A stretch of DNA of 64,000 nt, from assembly GCF_037042905.1 (NCBI RefSeq), contig NC_087246.1, positions 32,230,001 to 32,294,000 on the forward strand, in the 5' to 3' direction. Made by a program: the position numbers and the translations under genes. The notes beneath the pieces were generated by a model that made no database searches, had not been told where the DNA came from, and worked only from the letters and a program-made list of their open reading frames with translations. This document shows positions 38,326-49,708 of the stretch, piece by piece (within the stretch, counting starts at the first letter, position 1; each line of letters opens with the position of its first letter). Origin of the DNA: Lytechinus pictus (Eukaryota; Echinodermata; Echinoidea; Temnopleuroida; Toxopneustidae).

Positions 38326-38963
38326 CTCGGGCTTCGCGTTCGCATTATTGTTTTTGATGATAAAAAAATGTATTCAGAATGCCCAGATAATAGGTCTGAA
38401 TCTAAAACACGCACACGCATGTTTATTGAGATACGCAGGTTAATCTATATTTAAAACGTGGTTAAAGTATTGCTTGAATTATCCAATTTCAGTTCAGAAT
38501 ATCAAAAGTTTTTGGCTCGTGCTTCGCGCTTGCATTAATCAATTTAGGAAGATACCCAATTACCCATCCTTTTCAAGATTTACAAAACATGAAGTTTCAA
38601 AATTTTCGGCTTGCGCTTCGCGCTCGCATCAATTGTTCAGTAATATACCTATCCTGTTCACAATTACAAAAAGTGCTTGGAATTTCCATTCTTTAGGTAT
38701 GTCACAAAATTTAAGCTCGCGCTTCGAGCTCGCATTATTTGATTGTTGAAATATGTAATGTCTTCATGACTAACTGAAGGCAGTCCTTAAAAGATCCCTT
38801 TACGATCAAATAAAAACGTATATTACAAATTTCTACTCGCGCTTCGCACTCGCATAGTTGCATACACATCTTGTTCAGGGTCCCAAACATTGCCCAGAAT
38901 GTTCTATTTTTAGGACAAAATACATAAAATTTCCAAAAAATGGCTCGCGCTTCGCGCTTGCAC
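38326..38963 (+). repeat. Array of six spaced GCTCGCGCTTCGCGCTCGC boxes
   Basis: Variants of the 22-nt box occur at about 38326, 38514, 38608, 38714, 38835 and 38942, all in the same orientation, at distances of 188, 94, 106, 121 and 107 bp. The core GCGCTTCGCGC is self-complementary around TTCG/CGAA. Spacers are AT-rich and diverged. A related box, GCGCGCTCTTCGCTCTCG, stands alone at about 46674. Confidence 0.8.
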
Positions 38964-41900
38964 TATTTGAATAAGGCTTATGAAATAAGTATATATTCAT
39001 ATGTTGATTTAGGAGAATAAAGCTAAGAAGTGACCACTATTAGGACTACTCCTTCAAAGAAACAAGCAAAAATCAACTTCGAGCGGCCGATCAGGGAAAA
39101 TATGGCTGAAAAAAAAAAATCCGCCCCCCCCCCCCCTATTGGCTGAGGTCCCTGTGCACACCCGCCCAACCACGCACACACACACTACAAAACAACCATG
39201 ATTGTCTAAAGTTAGAATTCTCGAGATAGGTCATAGTTCAATTCTATTTGCCGTCTTCCATTCATATTCGTATTTTGGAACCAGGTAACAATAAGGATGA
39301 CTTTGCTTAATCACGGGGGTATTCCTGTGTGGTACGATGTCTGTGTTTACACAAAAGCTGTTCTATCACCTTGTATGGACCAATGGTTATATGTTTTGAG
39401 AACAAACTCAAACATTCCTCGCTCATCCAATCATTTAGTAGAGACGAAGTATGCCGATGTCTTCATAATTGTGCAATAGTGGCCAATTGAAAACATTCTT
39501 TTTCCCCCATTTTCATATTTTGGAAAAGGAGGAACTTCTGACAACACTCCCAACCCAAGTTGATTACCTTGTGTGTGTTTTTTGCACTCGTGTGTTTTAG
39601 CATCGTATGGTATAACTCTGTAGTGTATACTCGAAAAGAGGAAATTATGACACTGACAACAGTGAAAATATATCACATACTTAACATTTCGTATGATGCA
39701 CCGTATAAGGTGCATTTTATTTTGCATTACAGTTTGTTTTAAATGCATTATCAAAGAACATGACATATACTAGCATATAGTATCATTATGTACATGTATA
39801 TCAGCATGCTCAAAAGTTTCTCAGAAATCACAAATATAATGATGATCAATAATCTGACACAGAGGACGCCGTGTATTGGAAGACACTGATTGGAACAATC
39901 GATACAATATACGAAGACGGCGAAAACAAATTAAACAAGATAAAGGCCTGCTTAAGAAAGAACTGTGTTTGAATGGTAACTCAGAAAATTAATCGCTAGT
40001 CCAAGATGTGCGCTTATAATTTGATGAAATCAAGTTGATTTTGATTTTTGGGGTTACATTTTTTATTGCAACTCTTTCATCAACATACCCCTGGGTCCCG
40101 TAACACAAAGGGTAGCGATTGGTCGTACGCTTGGTTTGTATAATTGATTGTACATTGAAGTCAATGCACATCAATCGTAAATATATTATTCTACGATGAT
40201 TGCTAAACTTTGTGTACAGGCCCCTGGTCTCATTACGGTTCTGTGAGTGCTTAAAGAGAGATTAAATAAATGATTTGAAAACTTAAAACAATATTTAACC
40301 TTTATGCAGTACAATGCAATTTAATCTTACAAATTGAACATTGCTGTTTAAATTTGGACATTTTGTTAAAAAATCAAAACAATATCTGATCAGTTCATAA
40401 TTATAGAAAGCCAGGTTGTATAAAGCGATTTTACTATATGTGGACCATTCAAACAAAAGAGAGAAAATAGTATAGAGAAATTCATCTATTACCAAAAAAA
40501 TGATTGTAAATGAATAAAGCAATCGTACTCTAAACGTACTTCGAAATATATTTCGAACATTAGACACTTGCTACAAGATTCAATACAAGATAATTATTAT
40601 CTGAACGGAAATCAATTGCGGATACCCATGAAATCTACAATCTGGATAGCTATTCACGCATCACTTTGCGGTATAGGCTTGAGAATACTCAATAAATTAT
40701 CATAGGCATCCATAAATTGAGTTCCAATTGCCTTTTTAAAACATCCGGTATGTAAATATCTTAAGTGTTCAAATAATATTTGCTGTTTGTTAGGACAACT
40801 CATAATTCCATGAACTACTTATGCGAATCAGTCAGTGTTCTCCTCGTAAGACCGCGTGCACACATCAAATGCGTGGGAAAGCGACGAAGCCAGAAATTCA
40901 TATCTCCTCACTGAACAATGAGAATAGCTTCACATAAAGCAAACACAATGGTCGAAAGAAAAAAAAATTATTCATGGAGTTATGAGTGCAAACAAAAGAT
41001 AAATCACGGGACTCCTGATGTAGACACTGACGTAAAAAATGGAAAGCAAATAACAAAAATGAATTGGAACTACCCCGCACCTACATTTTATCACTCATTA
41101 TTCTCGACAGAAAATATGGGAAAACAAGATAGTGTTTACTTAGTCCAAAATCAAATTGACTTTAATAATGAGGATCGCATTTCAATGCACTGATCATGAT
41201 CTCAATTCTTATTTGAAATTAGTTTCATAAAAATGTTCCCTTTCAATATGTCTATTAATATCGGCAAGCTAATGAAATGTCTTATTTTCATAGATTTACC
41301 TTCAAATATTCAGCCATAAATAAACGTTCCATCGGGGTTCTGAAATCTGAATAACTACATAATGAAATGCAAAGACCATGAAGACGATACATCAAAATAT
41401 GTGTTGGTTGTACCAAAAATTTAGATCTTTGATAATAAAAAAGGGAGACACGTATTTCCTATTTCCTTTCATTCCATAAAATTATAAATTAGGCCTATCT
41501 GCAGAATAAGCATACATTGGACTACAAATAAAAAACAGATGCCAGTCAATATGAATAACAACATTAATGGATAAAGGAAGAATTCCTTTTTTAATCGTTG
41601 GAAAGGGGTGATATTATTGTCTGTTTTTGTGCAGTTGCTTGAATAAGAAGAAAGACGTTTGGCATCGCATGTTTTTTTTTTTTTTGGTAATACCGGGTCA
41701 CACTGGCAGTACTTTCAAGTTACTGCAACTGTAACACAATTCTGCTAAAAGCATGTATTATACAGCAATATAATTCACCAGACCATATATCTTAGCCTGT
41801 ATTCTACATAGATTGTTGGTTATAATTAATAGATATCATCACATTGGTAAAGATTGTCTAGTTTTTCTATTGTAAAAAACGAAAGACTTTGAGAAATATT

Positions 41901-43440
41901 GCGATTTGTACGGAAGCTGTGAAGTTCGAAAGCACTTGAATTATAAAGGTGATAAAGCATCCATATAGAAACTTTCAATAATTATGGAGTTCATGAATAC
42001 ATAACTATCTATACAAGTATAATATATAAAATATAGCAAGATATACACGGTGACTAAAACATTTAATATATGTCTATTTGTTAACATACAGTAGGTAAAA
42101 TGTGTCAATTTCTTAAACAAACTGTGAACAGAGACCTTTGGACTAAAAAAATTTTGATACCTTCCTTCGATATGATTATAATCCATATTTACATATGTAC
42201 CAGCCAGTTTTCTAATATATCACCATGTTCGTTTCAAAGGTTTTCATTTTTAATCCAAGTTTTTATTGTTTTTATTCGATCATTAATATGTTCTTGCGCA
42301 AACAACATCGGTTTAGAACTTGAACCATGAGAGTTTCATATCTAAAGCTGTTTGTACACTCTTAAGATAGAAAAACAGATTGACATCCAATTGGGGTGAA
42401 TTGGAAATTTATCTGGTTTGCTATTTTCCACTAGTCATGTGCATCGTTCATTGTAACTTCAAGAAGTTATATACGCCTGAAACACGTGAGATTAATATCC
42501 ACTCGCGGCCTCCAGATTTTCTTGGAATGGTAGGATTCGGTTAGCCTGGCAAGGATATTTAAATTGAAAAATAATTTACGTGCTGTATGCACTCTAAAAA
42601 AGGCAACTGAGTCAATTATCACTACTCATAAATCGAATTTTTGGTTTTAGTTTTACATAAAAAAGACATGTAAATTAATTCGAAATGATTTGAATTCAAA
42701 TGTAAATTCAGAGTTCGGTTTGGTCCCTACTTAGCGCCGATTTTGATTGATTTTTAATCTATGAAATTTCATAGAGCCTTGTTCGACTGAAGGATGAATC
42801 AACTTTAAAAAAATATCCATTCCGTCATTTATACAAAACTGTTTAGTAAGATAAAACGTTTTAGATTCTTTTTCGCTTGTTCAAAACGTACAAACGTTCA
42901 TCATAATAAGTACAGCACATTAAGTGATTTCTAATAAATCATGATAATAAGGGTTTGATTTGTCTGTTCTAAACCAGAAATGATGATCATAGTACATGTC
43001 TGAGAATATGAACAAATTCAGCAGTCACAAACAAATTTAAAAGACATTGATAACAAGACAGTTTACTTGGGCAGGAAACAACATGAACATCATACATTGT
43101 GATGTATGTATAGTCTACATAACAATATTTTGCTGTTCATGTCCATACGAAATATCCATATCGGCCTGTATTTATGTGGAATAAAACACATATCTCGCAG
43201 CCATTAGTCTTTATAAAAGCAACATTAAACATAATTTTTCATGATATACTGCGTTAGCACAGTATGTACCTGAGAGTGTTTTTGATAGATTTAATAATGC
43301 TACAGGAAGCTTATTCTTGAATTGTGATACATAAAACTATTTGTTGGGAAATGAAAATAAAGGATCATAAAAATGCACAAATATTCCAAGAGTCACTATG
43401 ATGATATTAAATGTTTATAGGAATATTGAAAGTTATATTG
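38964..43440. other. Intergenic, no gene recognised apart from one repeat copy
   Basis: AT-rich DNA with the dispersed repeat at 40093, a C-run (39123-39137) and a T-run (41670-41684). The right end must hold the 3' UTR of the PTB-domain gene. Short frames on both strands lack motifs. Confidence 0.5.
40093..40228. repeat. Dispersed palindromic repeat, copy 2
   Basis: It shares with 34596 the order GGGTCCCGTAACACAAAG, GATTGTACATTGAAGTCAAT, GATTGCTAAACTTTGTGTACAGG. It stands in intergenic DNA. Confidence 0.6.
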
Positions 43441-44967
43441 CTAGAAATAATCCTTATCAGATGCCACACTGGACTGGCTACCAATTGTCCGAGGTCCAGG
43501 TCTACTACTCCTAGGATCACTCCTAAAGCCACCACTTTGGTAGCTATATCCTGGATGATAACCAGCGGGACTCCTCATCATTGTCGGCGACACTGGACTC
43601 GCAGGCGATGACATCGGACTAAATACAGCAACATCCCCTTCCTCGTACTCCAACCAATCTCGAACTCGTTTCTCAATGTCCTCGCTTCTTAATTTCTGAT
43701 CGGGAGGTCCGTTCTTTGTTTTCTTAGAATTGGTCCGTCCGCTGATGCCTGGTTTGCCACCAGTTGGTGAGAGATCGAGACCACCGAATTCTTCCTGGAG
43801 CATTTCAATGAAAATAAAGTCGGATTCGTCTCGGCTTACCCCGCTGAAGGAATCGCTGAAGAGGGTTGAGTTGCTCTCATCGGTAGAAGAGGTGTTTCCG
43901 GTGGAAGAACGGGATCGTGGCAGAGCGGGATTTTTATAGTATCGAGCACCGTTTTGCTTTTTGAAGGCATCCGGATGCTGGTGCGCATCACCAGGTGTGT
44001 TTGTAGGTTTAGGTGCCCGTTGAGGATACTGAGCCATTTCAGCTGTAGGTATAGATGCTCGAGGATCATAATGGCGCGAGATGGGTGGCTGGATTGGCCT
44101 TCCCTGGACATCCACTTTGTTTTCAGCCATCATCCTGGGACCCGGAGGTGGTGCGTAGACCATTCCTGGACCAGATCCATTGTAGACTTCCCTTGGTGAA
44201 GGATGTCCACCATGAGCTTGCGGAGGCACCGCTGTAGGATCTAGGGCAGATTGCCCTGGTGGAAAACTGACCGGTCGGTTCTGACCATGACTCCTTGCCA
44301 AACGCACTGCAGCACCTTTCGTCTTTGAGCCATCAAGAATAACAGAGTACATGGTCAATTCAGCAGCAGTTAATGATTCCGTAGGTGATGTGGGAGGGGA
44401 GAGATCAAATGAAGGACCACTCATAGCACTCTGCTGTCTGAGCATCTTGCGCTCCTGTCGCATTCGTCTTCGCTTCTGCAAGTCTTCAAACACTTCAAGG
44501 AATGTACGAAGCAACCAATATGTGATCTCACTGGCTTCCTTTTTTCGTTCACAGTGAAAGGCATGACATTCGAATAAGCTGTTCTCTGGATTGGAGTCAG
44601 TCCTGGTAATGATAGCGAACACTTTCGGATGCTGTTCATCAGCTACTCCATAGCAGATATGATGAATTGGGATCAAAACGTGTTTCTCCTTACCGAATGC
44701 TCCGTTCAAGTCCAGGAAATGGAACCCCTTTTCCGAGATCTGCAGGGCCGATTTCTTGGGCGACTTCTGTCGGTCTTTTAGCTTCATAAGGGCCTCGACA
44801 GGCTCAGAAATGTATTCTCTTCCGTACTCGCCCCTGGCTGGCATCTTACCCAGATAGTGAACGGGAAATACGGGGCACTTCTGCTCTACGGGACCTCTTC
44901 CGCTTCGGGGCAATCCGCCGCGATCCTTCTCCAAACTTTTTCGCATAATCAGATTCTTCGACGCCAT
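43441..44967 (-). CDS. PTB/PID-domain adaptor protein, intronless coding region
   Basis: One open frame of 508 aa ending in SDKDYF then TAG. The frame is open upstream to about 45070, but the only ATG is at 44967-44965, with A at -3 and G at +4; the extension to 45009 would start at TTG and is not used here. An in-frame TAA lies at 45072-45070. Residues about 31-165 resemble a phosphotyrosine-binding (PTB/PID) domain: VFPVHYLGKMPARGEYG (first strand), HHICYGVADEQHPKVFAII, CHAFHCERKKEA, and a C-terminal helix WLLRTFLEVFEDLQ that runs into the basic stretch KRRRMRQERKMLRQ. The strand ICYGVAD..HPKVFA recalls the FAM43/PID1 branch, and FAM43 genes are intronless, but no orthology is claimed. The remaining 320 residues are rich in Pro, Ser and Gly, with clusters such as MSSPASPVSPTM and the acidic/hydrophobic patch FIFIEMLQEEFGGLDLSP. 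Members of this superfamily are cytoplasmic adaptors that bind NPxY-type tails or phosphoinositides. Confidence 0.85.
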   Translation of the reverse strand: MASKNLIMRKSLEKDRGGLPRSGRGPVEQKCPVFPVHYLGKMPARGEYGREYISEPVEALMKLKDRQKSPKKSALQISEKGFHFLDLNGAFGKEKHVLIPIHHICYGVADEQHPKVFAIITRTDSNPENSLFECHAFHCERKKEASEITYWLLRTFLEVFEDLQKRRRMRQERKMLRQQSAMSGPSFDLSPPTSPTESLTAAELTMYSVILDGSKTKGAAVRLARSHGQNRPVSFPPGQSALDPTAVPPQAHGGHPSPREVYNGSGPGMVYAPPPGPRMMAENKVDVQGRPIQPPISRHYDPRASIPTAEMAQYPQRAPKPTNTPGDAHQHPDAFKKQNGARYYKNPALPRSRSSTGNTSSTDESNSTLFSDSFSGVSRDESDFIFIEMLQEEFGGLDLSPTGGKPGISGRTNSKKTKNGPPDQKLRSEDIEKRVRDWLEYEEGDVAVFSPMSSPASPVSPTMMRSPAGYHPGYSYQSGGFRSDPRSSRPGPRTIGSQSSVASDKDYF

Positions 44968-47590
44968 TCTCCTTCGTTTAATCAACAAGAAGCTAGTGTC
45001 TAGTTCCAATGAAGTACCGTTAGTATTCCAAATGAATATGGTCCAACAAGTGTTTTCCGGAGCTGCATATTACCATTATTAAGATGGTATATCCTTTCAA
45101 CATATAACTATCACCCCTCGATCGCATGGCAGAGGGCTAGAGGAGTGTGTCCTTCTAAAGCGGGAAGTCTATCGACCACAACAGGTTCATTCGGTCGATG
45201 GGTAAACTAAATCGTCACGAAACACAATGGCAAACAATTCTTTGACGTAGGCTTTATTCTTCGCTCTCACGATCCTATATGAAAGTCGTCTGACGGAGAG
45301 AAAAGGAAAATAAAGTTGAGAAGAGAAGAGAGATTGAATCCTATTGTGACGATTCACTGGTTCGTGTCCTGAACGAAATCATTTCGGGTCGTGCTATAGA
45401 CAGATAAGATTATTTATATTCCAGAGGGTGGGAGGAATAAAGAATGTCATAATACCAGTAGTCATTTCATATCATAATCAACTGGACAGGAAATGGAGTG
45501 ATTAAAATCAAAATATTCCTGATACACTGTCATTTAGATTTAGTTATGCTTAGTTAATTTGAAAACCCGTGATGACGGCACAATACCTAACCATTCTGCA
45601 CGGTATCAGATCTGATATAAACAAATTGCGAAATCATATCAGTTCAAACATGCATGGTGTAGTAAGTCCATAGTTCTGTTTGCCATCGGGTCAAAATGAT
45701 GCCTCTTTATTATCGCCTTTTACATGCAGACAACAAAATGGACCGTGTAAATACAATTGTATTTCCAATCGCCAATGGGTTGAAATCGTTGGACCTTTGC
45801 TCGAGGTACGTGTGTATTAAGTACCATCGACTTTTGAAATAAATAGACACCGACTTTAAGATCCAAGCTATATGCTGAAATTTGCTAGAATTCGTAAATG
45901 ATAGCCTAACTTCGAATAACAGAAATATAGTTACTTCTATCAATTCAATCTTGCCAACTGAGAACTCCACGATTTTACTCAATGTTCATAGAAAAAGGCC
46001 TATATATATACCACTGTCTTAAGGTCTTGTAATAATAGTTTAATATGTGCGTCCAAATTGTACAGTAACAAGCTCAATGATAGGCATATCCATGTCGAAC
46101 TTTGGTCTCTATCTTGGCATCTTGTTGACTCCAATATGCATAAGGCTTTTGATTGACTTACGACTTATCGAGCTCGCTTGTGATTGAGTTTGTAAAGAGA
46201 CTGTGATCACAGACGTTTTGCGAAATATTTGGGTACTGAGGGTATATTATACGTCATGTATATAGTCTCTATCATAATGAATAGACCTATTATAAAAAAA
46301 AAAGTTTAATATACACACTACCCATTTTACGCGTTAACGTCATCAGTAGTTTTGATCATTATACTGCTTGCTTCACGTCAGGTACCGTATATATACGCTG
46401 GGACATACTGAATAGCTTGAGATTTTACCACCTAGCCCATTGACGAGAATCTTTCCTCCCTTAATGATTCGCTTTCTTCTTTGAGTTTCTTTTTTTACTG
46501 ATTCAACTGGGGGTGGGGGACACAAAATTGATGTTAACGTAGGGGCGCCAATTCGATTTCAAACTCGGGGGATCTTAAAATAAGGGGCACCACATTGATC
46601 TTGAATTTGAGGGGCGCCAAATTGATCCAAATTTAGATATCTTGTTTTGAGGTCCTAATCTCCAATTATTTAAGCGCGCTCTTCGCTCTCGTATTGGCAT
46701 ACGTATCCTCTTTACATTTTTTACATATCAAACACACCTTAAAATATTGTTTTCTTTCGGGGGGGGGGCTAGATCAGCCACCGTTTGGTATACCTATATA
46801 TACTCTGTGTTTTGTACGATGTTGATTTCATTTCGGCGATCGAGCAAAGAAGCACTTCGGTTTTTGTAATATTGTAGTTCGTAGCGGACAAAATAAGGAT
46901 ATACGATTCAAAGCTTTTTATAATTATTGTCAGAACAATTCACATTCAAACAATTACAACACCATATTTTTCTGCTTGATCGTTCTGCTGGATCTTTCCT
47001 TTCATCTTGAACTCATAGCTTTATGTTTCAATGTAGTTTTACATGCAGGCCTATAAATGTGGAAAGTACAATATATACCTTCTTTCATTTTGAAATAACC
47101 ATAGTGCCCCAGTGACTGTACTATTATTGTTTTTAAGGAAATACACTACATTTAATTGAATTGTATTTTAAGCGGATCTTGCTGCATGGGTATAGATGCA
47201 CGCTAGACACCGGGCCATATATTGTCATGTTGGTGGGAAGAGAGCAAATCACTTTTATTTTATTCACACTAGGTATACACAACCTTATTTCTTTCGAATT
47301 TCCTTCCCTTTCTCACGTAATCTTGCTTGAATTCATGGCCCTGGGAAGCGGGGCTGCTGGGGGTGCTGAAGCACCCCCAATATTTTCCTGCATTGCTGCA
47401 TGTTTTATTTTTCATAGGCAGAACCCCCTATTGGAAATCTATTAGGTATGGTAAATGGCCGAAATGTTCTAAAAAATGACCAACATTTTTTTTTGAAATC
47501 CCCCTTTTTTTGCTTGTCAAATTCTTCCTAAAAAAAAACAAAACCGCCTTCTTTTTGTATTGAGCCCCTTCCCAGTTTGTTTCAACTTTT
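44968..47590. other. 5' flank of the PTB-domain gene and spacer
   Basis: The first part is the 5' UTR or promoter of the minus-strand PTB-domain gene; no TATA or initiator can be fixed. Around 46500-46790 lie 'GGGGGCGCCAAATTGAT'-type repeat units and one GCGCGCTCTTCGCTCTCG box. Nothing coding was recognised. Confidence 0.45.
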
Positions 47591-47598
47591 TTGATAAG

Positions 47599-48121
47599 CA
47601 GTGGCGGCGGAGCGAAGTTGAAAGTGGGGGGGGGGGGGCACAGGGTAAAAAAGGCACACTTTCTTTCGAAAAGGGCACTTAAAAAGGGCACATCATAAAA
47701 CATAATCAAACCGATGCTGTTTTAATACTAATTGGCGTTGTATATAAACACCTATCTGGTGTTAGAAAACGAAACTGGTGTTGTTCAACACTTCTCTGGT
47801 GTGGACATATAGATTCCGGGCTGGTGTTAAATCAACACCGGAGTTTTTGCAGTGTATAAAAGGGGCACAAAACATGTTAATGAAGGGCACTTTTCTTGGG
47901 CAAAAGGGGGCACTGATTCGAGAAGGCTAAGGGCATGTACTTACAAGAATGCAAGGGGCATTCGTTAACATATAAAACGGGTCCTTAATTCTCAGGTGAA
48001 AGAGGCACAGAACACGTTCGTGAGGGGGCATATCTTTCTTGCGTAAAAAGGGCACTATTTCAGTCCTTCAAAAAGTGTGGGGGTGGCACTGTGCCCCCTG
48101 CCCCCTGGATCGCCGCCCCTG
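47599..48121. mobile_element. hAT-like element with a nested MITE fragment
   Basis: The left end CAGTGGCGGCGGAGCGA pairs with an inverted right end CAGGGGCGGCGATCCA. The flanks TTGATAAG (47591-47598) and CTTATAAG (48122-48129) share 6 of 8 bases. The inside has repeated AAAGGGCAC-type units, G-runs and no frame. A copy of another MITE (47707-47854) has inserted into it. Confidence 0.6.
47707..47854. mobile_element. Truncated second copy of the CACTGCAAAAACTC MITE
   Basis: About 148 bp match the inverted left half of the element at 8793, from CAAACCRATGCTGTTTTAAT to the terminal GAGTTTTTGCAGTG followed by TA. The other end is missing. It is nested in the hAT-like element at 47599. Confidence 0.75.
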
Positions 48122-48840
48122 CTTATAAGAGGTTAACAAAAAATAAATAATTATGATTTTATCTAGTAAGAAAAAGGAAAGTGGGCAAATGAAATCATCA
48201 GCTACCCAACTAATTAATCTTCTTGACGGCTAGCGCACGCATAAATGTTTTCACAAAATGTTGCTAAAATTTAAAATCATTTTTGTTTAGTTTGTTTTCT
48301 GATTTTGATGAACTTTTCAGCATTTTACTCAGTGAATTTTCCTCTATGTATACTTATTTAGAAGTAACTATTTTCAGGCTTGGCCACCCTTAAATATCAA
48401 GTATGACATCTAAGCCTACTCATTTATCTGAACATGAAATTAAAGAAAATCATGGAATAATAATTCCATCTCACGATCGAGCAACCGCAATCATCACCCC
48501 CCCCCCCCTCCTACCAATCCATCCCGGCTGAAAATTGCGACGGGCGGTATTCCGTATCTTTCTTTTCCTGTTTTTAGTTTTCATTTCCCCTTCGTCCAGT
48601 CGATAGCCACCGGCCCATGGGCCCCCTTCATATCTTAATTTCTTTTTCTCCCCTTTTCATAATTCCCTCCTTCTGTTTTCAATCTTATCCTCGCACAATT
48701 GATCTAGTGTTATTCAGTCTCCTTTTATGTTTTAGTTTCGTGCATGAATATTCTTCAGACCAGCTAAAAATTATCTCATTTTAATTGATTTTAATGCACT
48801 TTTGCCATTCATTGCGATGACTACATGAATTGCAATGCCT

Positions 48841-48985
48841 TATAATGAATGAATGAATATATTGTATAAAGAATAAATAAATGAATGAATGAATAAATAA
48901 ATAAATAAATATAAATTTATAAGATAAATGAATAAATAAATAGTAGAAGATAAGAATAAATATGTAAATAATGGATTAAATGAAT
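48841..48985. repeat. (GAAT/AAAT)n microsatellite
   Basis: Tetranucleotide ATGA/ATAA units, diverged, about 140 bp. The minus-strand frame across it is spurious. Confidence 0.8.
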
Positions 48986-49130
48986 GAATAGATTCCCTTG
49001 TTTGAGATTTTGATTGATCGATCACTTCAGCATGTTTTTATGTTAACTTAAAAAATATACGAAAACAAGAGAAAACATATTGTTTCTTATTATTGATAAC
49101 GTTGCCTTAAATTATCTTGTAGTATTTGCT

Positions 49131-49345
49131 ACTGGGCGTTGTGGCGTGCGCCTGTAATCCAAGCTGTGGGGAAGTTACAAATTGATGCAGAGGTTCGAGG
49201 TTCGAGCCCGCGCCTGGTCACGTACGTCCTTCGGATGGTGACGTTAAAGGTCGGTCCCAGACGTAAATAATATCTGATTGATCATGGACCTATTATGGAT
49301 TGATACACGTCTGACAAAAACTCAAATACACACACACACGCTAAT
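49131..49345 (+). mobile_element. SINE with a 7SL-RNA-like head
   Basis: From 49131 the sequence opens with CTGGGCGTT and then GTGGCGTGCGCCTGTAATCC (49141-49160), which closely follows the 5' Alu domain of 7SL (SRP) RNA with about four differences over 27 nt. A B-box-like GGTTCGAGCCC follows at 49199-49209. Then comes a body, CGTCCTTCGGATGG..ACGTTAAAGGTCGGTCCC (about 49221-49258), of the sort found in SINE tails, and the element ends near a CA tract (about 49328). The 7SL S domain is absent, so this is a retroposed chimera and not an SRP RNA gene. It lies about 360 bp upstream of the SEC14-like start codon. Confidence 0.65.
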
Positions 49346-49390
49346 TTCAGATCAAACATTAATTCTTTTCAGTACAGAGATTTATATATC

Positions 49391-49413
49391 ATCATCATCA
49401 TCATCATCATCAT
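49391..49413. repeat. (ATC)n trinucleotide repeat
   Basis: Seven to eight ATC units, about 300 bp upstream of the SEC14-like start codon. Confidence 0.85.
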
Positions 49414-49536
49414 CTGGTACGGGATGAAGGCGCAAGCCTGTAATTCCCGGTCGTTTCTTGTATGATTGGTCACTGATCCAGTTCATCAAAGCATAGTATA
49501 GGGTCCATGAATACTGTTATATTAATTATATGTTTG

Positions 49537-49587
49537 TTACGTCACAGGTCATTGCATGCGCATATATGAGGCGATACTCATTTGCAT
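49537..49587 (+). promoter_or_regulatory. Candidate promoter motifs: CRE, NRF1-like and octamer
   Basis: Within 175 bp upstream of the SEC14-like ATG stand TTACGTCA (49537-49544, CRE-like), TGCATGCGCA (49553-49562, NRF1-like) and ATTTGCAT (49580-49587, POU octamer). No TATA box at a fixed distance is evident and the transcription start is unknown. Single motifs of 8-10 bp occur by chance, but three within 51 bp next to a start exon are suggestive. Confidence 0.4.
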
Positions 49588-49708
49588 ATTCTTGCTCTAG
49601 GAATTGTTGGAAAGGGTGAAGAAATTATGTTTAAAATGTCTCACATATAAACATATTATGAGCTGAACAATAATTGTGTGCGGTCGGATTAAAAAGGAAG
49701 TTGTTAAA

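Noticed and set aside
44968-45009. N-terminal extension of the PTB-domain gene by 14 residues
   Set aside because: The frame is open, but the first codon would be TTG. The ATG at 44967 has a strong context (A at -3, G at +4), and no ATG lies between it and the upstream stop.
49131-49260. Genuine 7SL (SRP) RNA gene
   Set aside because: Only the first part of the Alu domain is recognisable. The S domain is missing and a SINE-type tail follows.
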